This document shows, piece by piece, positions 1 to 5,751 of a stretch of 8,533 nt of DNA (its first letter is position 1; each line of letters begins with the position of its first letter). Source of the stretch: a bacterium. GTDB taxonomy: Bacteria > Auribacterota > UBA3054. The stretch lies in contig JAFSWV010000182.1 of NCBI GenBank assembly GCA_017444325.1, positions 1-8,533 on the forward strand. The letters run 5' to 3'. Both the position numbers and the translations under genes were made by a program. A model generated the notes under the pieces. That model was not told where the DNA came from. It did no database searches and worked only from the letters and a program-made list of their open reading frames with translations.

Positions 1-168
1 CTCTTCCTTGCGCTTGAAATAAACGTAGAAAGTTCCCTTGGCCACGCCGCAGGCTTTCGTGATGTCCTCGACGGAAACGTTCTGAAAACCGCGCTCCTCT
101 ATGAGCCGGCAGCCCGTCTCATAGATCTTTTTGCGCGTCTCCTGCGCCTCAAGCTGTCTTTTGTTCAT
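1..168 (-). CDS. TetR/AcrR-family transcriptional repressor, N-terminal part (cut by window edge)
   Basis: This is the first 56 codons of a gene that runs off the left edge. The translation starts MNKRQLEAQETRKKIYETG and continues through a classic TetR DNA-binding domain: a first helix with the family's usual R-x-x-I-(x)n-G-F spacing, then a helix-turn-helix at about residues 31-53 containing VSVEDITKACGVAKGTFYVY, followed by F-K-R-K-E-E (family consensus YxHFxxKEE/L). Proteins of this family bind palindromic operators as dimers and are released by a small ligand recognised by the C-terminal domain, which is missing here, so the ligand cannot be guessed. The ATG at 168 is supported by a GAGGA ribosome-binding site at 175-179 and a promoter further upstream. 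A doubled palindrome over that promoter suggests the gene represses itself. Family assignment is firm; the regulated genes are unknown and may lie outside the window. Confidence 0.93.
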   Translation of the reverse strand, partial: MNKRQLEAQETRKKIYETGCRLIEERGFQNVSVEDITKACGVAKGTFYVYFKRKEE

Positions 169-200
169 GGCAATTCCTCATTTTTAAAGAGAACGCCGCC

Positions 201-229
201 ATTTTAGCACATAGTTGACCGAAAGTCAA
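201..229 (-). promoter_or_regulatory. Sigma70-type promoter of the tetR gene
   Basis: Read on the minus strand, TTGACT (224-229) is followed by a 17-bp spacer and TAAAAT (201-206), a near-consensus -35/-10 pair. The expected start is about 25 bases before the ribosome-binding site of the tetR gene. The -35 box lies inside the palindromes at 215-242, so repressor bound there would block RNA polymerase. Confidence 0.75.
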
Positions 230-242
230 TGACCGCAAGTCA
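215..242. promoter_or_regulatory. Two tandem palindromic operator half-site pairs, probable TetR binding site
   Basis: Two inverted repeats lie end to end: TTGAC-CGAAA-GTCAA at 215-229 and TGAC-CGCAA-GTCA at 230-242. Each is TGAC-N5-GTCA, and the spacers differ at one base (CGAAA, CGCAA), so the two units are also direct repeats with a 14-bp period. They overlap the -35 box of the tetR promoter. Tandem palindromes over the regulator's own promoter are the usual layout for TetR-family autoregulation, with two dimers bound side by side. The binding protein is inferred from position; the symmetry is read directly. Confidence 0.72.
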
Positions 243-252
243 GTGGCAGGGC

Positions 253-280
253 AAAAAAACGCCCGCGGAGGGCGGGCGTT
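253..280 (-). terminator. Rho-independent terminator of the caspase-like gene
   Basis: A 9-bp GC-rich stem (AACGCCCGC at 258-266 paired with GCGGGCGTT at 272-280) closes a 5-base loop. On the minus strand it is followed by seven or more U residues (253-259). It lies 27 bases past the stop codon of the caspase-like gene and prevents readthrough into the tetR promoter. On the plus strand the stem is followed only by TCTTGTTT, so it is stronger on the minus strand. Confidence 0.9.
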
Positions 281-306
281 CTTGTTTGCGCTTGCTTTAA
301 GCTCGC

Positions 307-1851
307 TTATTTTTTCTTGGTCATCTTCAGCAGAAGGCTCTTGCCGCTCTTTTCCGTCACGGTCACGTTGATGTCCTTGCGATAAATGTCCCCTCTTATC
401 CTGGACGAGAAGGGAATGGCGTAGGTGCCGGGTTCCAGGCGGTTGTAAAGGTCCGTGTAATAGGAGTATTTGATCTTCAGCGTGGTTTGATTCTTTTTCT
501 GGTTGACGCTGAGAACGGAGTCGACAACATTCTGGCCTTTTATAAGGTCGCCTAATTTCACTTTGTTTTTCGACGCCTTTAAGGATACTCCGCCGCTTAT
601 GAAGACCGTATCCAAAAGGACAAGGCTCGAAGGAAGCTCGACGATCTCTTCGGGTTTCTCGATGGCGAAGGGGAAAACAAGCGTGGCGTTTATCGCAGTC
701 ATGCGGGACGCGCGCACTTTGCTTTCTTTAATAAGATCAACCTTCGCTTTGAAGGCTTTCAAATCGAAGGTGTTTTTCTTATCGTCAGCCATGATGTTGA
801 CTTTAAGGTCCTGGGTGACTTTATTCAGAGAAAAAGCCGTCGAGCCGTCGTCAGGGTGGACAGAAAGCGCGTAGACGCCGTCGTGATCAGCGACATGCCC
901 GAAGCACCAGCTTTCGGCCAGCATCGGATTGCTGATAACAGGGTCCTGGCCTTTTTTTATGATGTCCTTAGTGAAATCGCAGGCCCTTTCATAAACCTCC
1001 CGGAAGGATACCAGCCCGTCTTTGTCAGTGTCGGCGGCGCAGGCGGCGCAAAAGGAAAGGAGCCCTTTGGTGAAAGCGCTGTTCTCGCCTATGTCTTGCG
1101 ACGCCTGATTCTTTCTGGCGGCGCACAGAAAGACGCAGTCGCTGACTTTGAGATCGGCTCCCGGAGGGGCGTTTTGAACTTTTATCTCGGAAAGTTTTGA
1201 TTGGAAAGCGTCGGCAAAACCCTGGGCATAGCCGTCTTCCTCAAACATGCCGCCGGAATGGCAGGCGTCAATTATGATGACGACTTTCACGCCGTCCCTG
1301 AAAAGCGATATGTCGTACGCCAGATCCTCGGCGGTGTAGTCGGCGTTGTAAGTGCAGACGCTATAAACGGGATCGTCCGAACCGTGGGAGGAATGGTAAT
1401 AGAGGAAAGAGTCGCCCTCCACCAGCTTTTCCGCGCATTCATGGATGATCTCCCTTATGTTATCTTTCATTCCCTGCTCGTCCAGCAAGGTTTGGAATTT
1501 ATTGTACACTCCGCCTTTCTTCAAGGCTGCCGCCATCATCTTGGCATCGTTTACGGCTCCCTTCAGCGGTTTGGATCGCGTATATGAAGTGTCATATTTG
1601 TTCAATCCCACCGTCAGGCAGCAGTTGGTGTGGCCCTCTCGTTCGCACGTCCCTTCCAGCGTTACCCGGTTCGGCAGGACGCCCTCAGGCAGAGGAAGCT
1701 CGGTAAAGAAATTAGAGCCTTCCACGACCTGGGCCGTGAAGTTGGTTATGACCTCGCCGCTTACGGTGTAGGTCACTTCGACGCTTTTTTCCTCAGCGGC
1801 AAGACAAAGCGCGCAGAATACTGCGGCCGCGAATATGAGAGATCTTTTCAT
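307..1851 (-). CDS. Secreted caspase-like (peptidase C14) protein with an EF-hand loop
   Basis: A 514-aa protein that is probably exported and acts as a cysteine peptidase. Residues 1-19 form a Sec signal peptide (MKRSLIF, hydrophobic core, then CLAAEE). The caspase fold begins near residue 80 (VGLNKY...PLKGAVNDAKMMAAAL) and shows the family dyad: His156 in YYHSSHG and Cys197 in IIIDACHSGG. A complete EF-hand calcium loop, DTDKDGLVSFRE, lies at 274-285 on the C-terminal side of the catalytic core. Residues from about 330 to 514 are beta-rich, unrecognised, and end in a lysine-rich tail. Substrate and role are unknown. I chose the ATG at 1851 over one ten codons upstream because it places AGGAG (1862-1866) ahead of it and puts the signal peptide at the N-terminus; the longer form has no ribosome-binding site and is partly in a leader hairpin. 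A promoter lies upstream and a terminator downstream, so the gene is a single unit. Confidence 0.88.
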   Translation of the reverse strand: MKRSLIFAAAVFCALCLAAEEKSVEVTYTVSGEVITNFTAQVVEGSNFFTELPLPEGVLPNRVTLEGTCEREGHTNCCLTVGLNKYDTSYTRSKPLKGAVNDAKMMAAALKKGGVYNKFQTLLDEQGMKDNIREIIHECAEKLVEGDSFLYYHSSHGSDDPVYSVCTYNADYTAEDLAYDISLFRDGVKVVIIIDACHSGGMFEEDGYAQGFADAFQSKLSEIKVQNAPPGADLKVSDCVFLCAARKNQASQDIGENSAFTKGLLSFCAACAADTDKDGLVSFREVYERACDFTKDIIKKGQDPVISNPMLAESWCFGHVADHDGVYALSVHPDDGSTAFSLNKVTQDLKVNIMADDKKNTFDLKAFKAKVDLIKESKVRASRMTAINATLVFPFAIEKPEEIVELPSSLVLLDTVFISGGVSLKASKNKVKLGDLIKGQNVVDSVLSVNQKKNQTTLKIKYSYYTDLYNRLEPGTYAIPFSSRIRGDIYRKDINVTVTEKSGKSLLLKMTKKK

Positions 1852-1861
1852 TTTGGGATAA

Positions 1862-1866
1862 CTCCT
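1862..1866 (-). promoter_or_regulatory. Ribosome-binding site that decides the caspase start
   Basis: AGGAG on the minus strand, ten bases before the ATG at 1851. No comparable purine run precedes the alternative in-frame ATG at 1881. This supports the shorter protein with an N-terminal signal peptide. The spacing is slightly long. Confidence 0.7.
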
Positions 1867-1877
1867 CGTTTGTAATA

Positions 1878-1895
1878 GCAAATCTTATTATTTGC
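1878..1895 (-). repeat. Inverted repeat at the 5' end of the caspase mRNA
   Basis: GCAAAT (1878-1883) and ATTTGC (1890-1895) form a 6-bp perfect inverted repeat with a 6-base centre. It starts immediately downstream of the predicted -10 box (1897-1902), so it would be either an operator beside the start point or a hairpin at the very 5' end of the transcript. Which one cannot be told from sequence. Confidence 0.45.
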
Positions 1896-1896
1896 C

Positions 1897-1925
1897 ATTC
1901 TACCAAAAAAACCGCCCCATCCCAA
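1897..1925 (-). promoter_or_regulatory. Probable sigma70 promoter of the caspase-like gene
   Basis: On the minus strand TTGGGA (1920-1925) is followed by a 17-bp spacer, which includes a T7 run, and TAGAAT (1897-1902). The -10 box matches consensus at five of six positions and the -35 at four. Transcription would start near 1890, giving a leader of about 40 bases with the AGGAG ribosome-binding site in it. Confidence 0.55.
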
Positions 1926-1979
1926 CTCTCAATGGCTTGAAGACCTGACTCCGTTTTTCAAATTATAATAAATCGTCTG

Positions 1980-2022
1980 GTCATCTTATACGCGAAACAA
2001 CTTGTTTCGCGTATAAGATGAC
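1980..2022. repeat. 43-bp perfect palindrome between two genes
   Basis: The 21 bases 1980-2000 are the exact reverse complement of 2002-2022, around a single central C at 2001. The arms include CTTATACGCGAAACAA and its complement. It lies 31 bases past the stop codon of the 393-aa gene (minus strand) and upstream of the caspase promoter. In RNA it would be a very long stable hairpin, but neither side is followed by a run of U: the minus-strand flank is CAGACGATTTATTATAA. It may be a terminator that lacks a U-tract, an mRNA 3'-end stabiliser, or a dispersed palindromic element. The remaining intergenic sequence (2023-2053) shows only a weak CAAAAG/CTTTTTG pairing. Confidence 0.9.
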
Positions 2023-2053
2023 ATTCAGATCAAAAAGTTGTTAGTCTCTTTTG

Positions 2054-3235
2054 TTATTGCTCGAATTTTTTCGGAAGTATCGGGGAAAGAGGCTTCCAGG
2101 ACACAAAGGGCAGCGCGTGCCGTCTGTTTCTGCCGAATTCGGAGAAATGCATTACGTCCGCGATATCGAATTCTCCCGGGAACTCCTGCCAGCCGTAATG
2201 AAGATAGTCATATTCCGGTATTATGCCTATCCAGTCTAGACCGAGAATCCTGTTGCGAACGCTCTTAGGGTCCGATATCCAAATTGGCAGCCCGGCCTTC
2301 TTGATTGCCAGGAACATCTTCACAGTCTCAACGATTCGTCCGATATGATGTCCGCGCAGCCCGACTTTAACCGTGAGCGAAGGCTTACTTTTAGACTTCT
2401 TGTCAACCAAAAACCAGTCGTGATCGTTCGGCCTGCAAACGTAAAGGTCGATATGGGTCGAGTTCCCGCCGCGCTTGATTTCCCAAGGATGGTCGCCGCC
2501 ATGCCTTTCGCAAGGTATCTTCCCGTCAAGCCAATCCAGGAATTGCTTGGGAGAATCAGGATCAATGTCCAAAAGCGCCCCGTACCGCCCGTCTGAATAC
2601 TCATCATACATCTCTCTTGCGGAAAGAGATTTGTTGAGATGATCTCTCTTCTCCTCGGAGGCGATATAGGCGATGCGGCAGTATTCGAAAAATTTGTTGG
2701 CGGTCATGTCTTCACAAAAGGCATTCTCATTATTATCGAAATAACCCGAATCGAAGATATCGGAGAATTCCTTGGATTTCGCTTTCCCAAGAGCCTTGCC
2801 TATCGACAATCCAGGCACATAGCGTTCAGCTACGCTGCGAGGGATGATGCCCATACGGTAATCCGGCGGATATTCCAAGGCGATCCGCCGGTTGGCGGCG
2901 GCCGGATCCTTTTCCACGACATTAAGCCAGTCCAGAACGTCATCAGCTGATTCAAGCATTGAACGATAATTGATCAGCACATGCGAAAAGTCAAAATCGA
3001 ACTTGTCTTCCCCCAAATAGACCCCGACCTGCAGTCCGTTGGAAAATCCGAAACTTGTAATGTTCTTATACCGGCAAGCGTAACATCTGCCCCAGCGTAC
3101 TTTCCCGCTTCTCACCGGATAGACTATTTCCCATTTCGGATCACTCCCGTAAAGACCGTTCCAAAAGGTATCGAGGAGTTTTGCCAACTTTAGGAATTTT
3201 TTCCTTTGGGCGTCAAGTAATTCTTGATGAGTCAT
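2054..3235 (-). CDS. Uncharacterised cytosolic protein, 393 aa
   Basis: I do not recognise this family. There is no signal peptide or membrane segment, so it should be soluble and cytosolic. The N-terminal third has a CxxC pair (Cys51, Cys54, in RCYACRYKN) and several aromatic residues. The middle (about 150-235) is helical and charged. The most conserved-looking part is 240-266, with CERHGGDHPWEIKRGG followed by NSTHIDLYV: a His/Asp/Glu-rich stretch that could bind metal or form an active site. A probable second core follows (GLRGHHIGRIVETVKMFLAI, about 292-311, then the W-I-G-I-I-P segment near 335-340). The ATG at 3235 is preceded by AGGAAG at 3243-3248. It lies 184 bp downstream of the nuclease gene on the same strand, so co-transcription is possible but not shown. 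That the ORF is a real gene is strongly supported by length and ribosome-binding site; function is open. Confidence 0.82.
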   Translation of the reverse strand: MTHQELLDAQRKKFLKLAKLLDTFWNGLYGSDPKWEIVYPVRSGKVRWGRCYACRYKNITSFGFSNGLQVGVYLGEDKFDFDFSHVLINYRSMLESADDVLDWLNVVEKDPAAANRRIALEYPPDYRMGIIPRSVAERYVPGLSIGKALGKAKSKEFSDIFDSGYFDNNENAFCEDMTANKFFEYCRIAYIASEEKRDHLNKSLSAREMYDEYSDGRYGALLDIDPDSPKQFLDWLDGKIPCERHGGDHPWEIKRGGNSTHIDLYVCRPNDHDWFLVDKKSKSKPSLTVKVGLRGHHIGRIVETVKMFLAIKKAGLPIWISDPKSVRNRILGLDWIGIIPEYDYLHYGWQEFPGEFDIADVMHFSEFGRNRRHALPFVSWKPLSPILPKKFEQ

Positions 3236-3323
3236 TTTGTTTCTTCCTGTTTTTTGATTATTAATGGCACAATTTTAATACCTAATCTTCCAATTTGAGG
3301 AAGCAGTTAAACAAATTTTGCAA

Positions 3324-3339
3324 TTTGCCATGCGGCAAA
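3324..3339. repeat. Small hairpin in the AT-rich gap between the unknown gene and the nuclease gene
   Basis: TTTGCC (3324-3329) and GGCAAA (3334-3339) pair around the loop ATGC. It lies about 80 bases past the stop codon of the nuclease gene. On the minus strand it is followed by TTGCAAAATTTG and not by a clean U-run, so it is at best a weak terminator. The rest of the 184-bp gap (3236-3419) is AT-rich and I see no convincing promoter in it. Confidence 0.4.
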
Positions 3340-3419
3340 AATAAAATAATTGAAACTTAGTCTTTGACAACGAACGAATTAATATTGTGCAAGAGAAGAG
3401 TAAATAAATATCAGATAAA

Positions 3420-4532
3420 TCAATGATTTTTATTATTCCCTTGTTTTGTTACTAATGCAAGTAATTTCTCTTTTTCAAATTTCCGTTTTTCTGCAATAAC
3501 AATTCGTTTTAATGCCGCTTTTGATGGTAGTACGCTAGTATATTGTTTTACAAAAATACGATTCTTCTCCGAATCAGGGGTGAACATTTCTATAAGGGCC
3601 TGATCTACGTTCTCAGACGTTAGCAAAATCCCAATTGTCGAATTTTCGTCAGGTAATTTGACACGTCTGTCGAAATAGTTGATGTAAGTTTGCATTTGCC
3701 CAAGTTCATTGTGTCCAATCTTTTTCAGTTTGAGATCTATAATGAAAAACGATCTTGTGAAACGATTGTAAAAAGCAAGGTCGGCATAATAACTATGATT
3801 GCCAATTACACATCTAACCTGTCTGCCGTAGAAAGTAAAACCTTTCCCCATCTCTAGCATGAAATCCTGAAGGTGAACAATTATGCGTGCTTCTAGTTCG
3901 CTCTCGTCATATCTATCGGGGATTCCAAGAAATTCCGTCACGACAGGATCTTTCAGCGCTTCGCCTGCCACTTCCGTATCAGGGGCCGGACGGTTCATCA
4001 GCGAACGAACCTTTTCTTTATCCTTTGAAACCTCCATGCGCTCAAAAGTAGATGCACGATACATGCGTTCCAATTGTCTGAACGACCAATTACCCTGTGT
4101 TGCCTCATGTTCGTAGAATGCACGTTCAACAGGATCGGCAATACGTATCAATAAAAGATAATGCGACCAACTAAGAGTAAATGTGGGGCAAGCATCAAAT
4201 TTACGCAACGGTGTTGCGTAAATCTTCTGGTTTGAATAAACGAAATAGAATTCTCGCATCCTCTGTAGATTATCGACACTCCATCCACGTCCAAAACGAC
4301 TTGTCAATCGAGAGGACAAATCAATCAATACCTGTTTCCCGTAATCTGCGCGACGTTTTCCGCTTTGTTCATCTTCGACAATCTGTCTACCGATCTCGTA
4401 ATTGGTATAAACTTGCGCAATGTTGGCGACGGTCGCCACCTTTTGCCTAGCTTCCTCAACGATACCTACTACACGCAAAAAAAGACTCGGTTTTCGCGCA
4501 CGCAAAATTGTTTTCTTTCCTGCACTTTTCAT
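3420..4532 (-). CDS. YhcG/DUF1016-family PDDEXK nuclease
   Basis: A 370-aa protein with both domains of the YhcG family at normal length. The N-terminal DUF1016_N region (about 16-165) has the typical YTNYEIGRQIVEDEQ, YGKQVLIDLSSRLTSRFGRG, NLQRMREFY and LSWSHYLLL...ER-x-FY segments. The C-terminal nuclease domain (about 195-345) starts DPVVTEFLGIPD and has E-x-x-LE-x-x-I near 210-217, then the catalytic core: Asp251 in YYADLAFYNR, Asp266 and Lys268 in FFIIDLKLKKIG, and Gln279 in GQMQTYINYFDR. These are the acidic residues, lysine and glutamine of a PDDEXK fold, and all seem intact. The family is presumed to cut DNA; its biological target is not established. It has an ideal ribosome-binding site and a promoter of its own. 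Its base composition is clearly more AT-rich than the thrE, KGGGK and caspase genes, which suggests horizontal acquisition. No methylase, restriction or transposase partner is in the window. Confidence 0.93.
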   Translation of the reverse strand: MKSAGKKTILRARKPSLFLRVVGIVEEARQKVATVANIAQVYTNYEIGRQIVEDEQSGKRRADYGKQVLIDLSSRLTSRFGRGWSVDNLQRMREFYFVYSNQKIYATPLRKFDACPTFTLSWSHYLLLIRIADPVERAFYEHEATQGNWSFRQLERMYRASTFERMEVSKDKEKVRSLMNRPAPDTEVAGEALKDPVVTEFLGIPDRYDESELEARIIVHLQDFMLEMGKGFTFYGRQVRCVIGNHSYYADLAFYNRFTRSFFIIDLKLKKIGHNELGQMQTYINYFDRRVKLPDENSTIGILLTSENVDQALIEMFTPDSEKNRIFVKQYTSVLPSKAALKRIVIAEKRKFEKEKLLALVTKQGNNKNH

Positions 4533-4539
4533 CCGATGA

Positions 4540-4546
4540 CCTCCTT
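4540..4546 (-). promoter_or_regulatory. Strong ribosome-binding site of the yhcG-like gene
   Basis: AAGGAGG on the minus strand, seven bases before the ATG at 4532. It is the best Shine-Dalgarno match in the window and fixes the start. Confidence 0.85.
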
Positions 4547-4572
4547 TTGGACGGATCTTAATTACTTTTTTT

Positions 4573-4602
4573 ATTTTATCATAACGTTTTACTTCCTTTC
4601 AA
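4573..4602 (-). promoter_or_regulatory. Candidate promoter of the yhcG-like gene
   Basis: On the minus strand TTGAAA (4597-4602), an 18-bp spacer and TAAAAT (4573-4578), about 26 bases ahead of the ribosome-binding site. It sits in an AT-rich 242-bp divergent region (4533-4774), where chance matches are common, so confidence is moderate. Confidence 0.45.
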
Positions 4603-4724
4603 ATTGTTCTACAAATTTTAATAGCACATGCTTTAATTTTGATAAGTTTGAATCAAAAAGACAATTCTTTGATTGGTCAGCTGTTCGAGCAGTGATAAAG
4701 AGCGCAAGCAATAAAAAGCGGACT

Positions 4725-4753
4725 TTGCTAAAATAGAACAAAAGTTTGATAAT
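4725..4753 (+). promoter_or_regulatory. Candidate promoter of the KGGGK gene pair
   Basis: TTGCTA (4725-4730), a 17-bp spacer and GATAAT (4748-4753). An alternative overlapping choice is an extended -10, TGCTAAAAT at 4726-4734, with no good -35. With the first choice the leader before the ATG at 4775 would be only about 15 bases and would carry no ribosome-binding site. Confidence 0.45.
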
Positions 4754-4774
4754 AACCGCAACCACGGTAAACTT

Positions 4775-5749
4775 ATGCGCATCAAAAATTTTATGTTGAT
4801 CCTGGCGCTGATCCTCTGCGCCGGTATGGCTTACGCCAAGGGCGGCGGGAAGCTTATTATGCAGGTCAACTCCGATGATTGGTTCCCGATCGAGGGCTGC
4901 GTATTCTCCGTTTACGCCTCTGACGGCGACAAGCCTGTCTGCTTTTTACGGACAGATGGTGACGGCAAGGCCACAAGCAAAAAGCTGCCGAACGGAAGTT
5001 ACGTCGTATACAACGCACTAATGACCATGGGATTCAACAACCTCGGTTACTCCAGCTTTACCATCGACGACGCTGACGTTAACTATCAACTCACGGCGAA
5101 AGCATCTGCGGATTACGTGTTGGCTGACAAGCCGGATCCCAGTGTGGTCAAGGCAACCATTTCCGGGACGTTGCCGAAGGACGTGCTGGCATACGTTACC
5201 GCTTTCCCCCATGTCGCCGTCGTTGACCATTATATCGACGGCTCGTTTTTCACTTATTCCTACCCTCTTGTTTGCGCCAAAAACGGGAAAAGCGCCAATG
5301 CCAGCAAAGCCTATAAAAAATGGTCCGGCTTAAAAGCGAAACTCGTGCCCTCAGGAATGCTTAGCTTTTCCTTTCCTGCCGAAGACTGCAAAGAAATGTT
5401 TGCTTTCGGTTTTTATATCGACAACGAGCTGTACGAATACAGGCCGGACGATTTCAAGGCCAGCTGCAGCGGCAAGATCGCGATCCAGGATCGGGACACC
5501 AAATACAGACTGGGAACCAACGGAGCGTTCTGGCTCGAGACCTTCTGGCAATCTCAGAATTTTCTCTTCGGCGGACAATCCATAGACCTTGGCGACAAGT
5601 GGAGCGGTACGGCGTCAGGCACATGGGACGGGATAGAAAGCAAGGTCGCCGTCAGCGTCAGCAAAAAGACCGGCAAGTTCAAGGTCGCCATCACCTCCTG
5701 GGACGCGGTGGGAGTCAACATTCGTTACGGCACCATGCCGAGTGAATAA
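4775..5749 (+). CDS. Secreted protein with SpaA/Cna_B-like beta domain, first of a KGGGK paralog pair
   Basis: A 324-aa protein with a clear Sec signal peptide (MRIKNFMLILALILCAGMAYA, cut after AYA at 21), giving a mature N-terminus of KGGGK. Residues 26 to about 108 look like a SpaA/Cna_B prealbumin-like domain: GCVFSVYASDGDKPVCFLRT, then DGDGKATSKKLPNGSYVV, matching the family pattern GxxFxVY...TxxDGKxxxxxLPxGxYxV. The usual isopeptide Lys and Glu are not obvious (Asn in place of Glu in VVYNAL). The rest is unrecognised, with an aromatic stretch NGAFWLETFWQSQNFLFGG (249-267) and a C-terminal SKKTGKFKVAITSWDAVGVN (296-315), both shared with the next gene. No LPXTG motif, lipobox or C-terminal membrane segment, so the protein is likely periplasmic or released. 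No Shine-Dalgarno precedes the ATG. Role unknown; a structural or adhesive envelope protein is only a guess. Confidence 0.85.
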   Translation: MRIKNFMLILALILCAGMAYAKGGGKLIMQVNSDDWFPIEGCVFSVYASDGDKPVCFLRTDGDGKATSKKLPNGSYVVYNALMTMGFNNLGYSSFTIDDADVNYQLTAKASADYVLADKPDPSVVKATISGTLPKDVLAYVTAFPHVAVVDHYIDGSFFTYSYPLVCAKNGKSANASKAYKKWSGLKAKLVPSGMLSFSFPAEDCKEMFAFGFYIDNELYEYRPDDFKASCSGKIAIQDRDTKYRLGTNGAFWLETFWQSQNFLFGGQSIDLGDKWSGTASGTWDGIESKVAVSVSKKTGKFKVAITSWDAVGVNIRYGTMPSE

Positions 5750-5751
5750 TC

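Noticed and set aside
503..1875. Plus-strand open frames opposite the caspase-like gene
   Set aside because: They are antisense shadows of the 514-aa gene, which has a signal peptide, catalytic motifs, ribosome-binding site, promoter and terminator. The plus frames have no recognisable domain.
1980..2022. dif/XerCD or phage attachment site
   Set aside because: The arms are fully symmetric over 43 bp and do not have the asymmetric arms with a 6-bp centre of dif; no integrase is nearby.
2023..2053. Terminator of the 393-aa gene from CAAAAG/CTTTTTG pairing after the stop codon
   Set aside because: The stem is short, AT-rich and imperfect; it is not convincing on its own.
307..4532. A defence island built from caspase, the unknown protein and the YhcG nuclease
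   Set aside because: The caspase has a signal peptide, no gasdermin, CBASS or sensor partner is present, and each gene seems to be its own transcription unit. Co-location alone is not enough.
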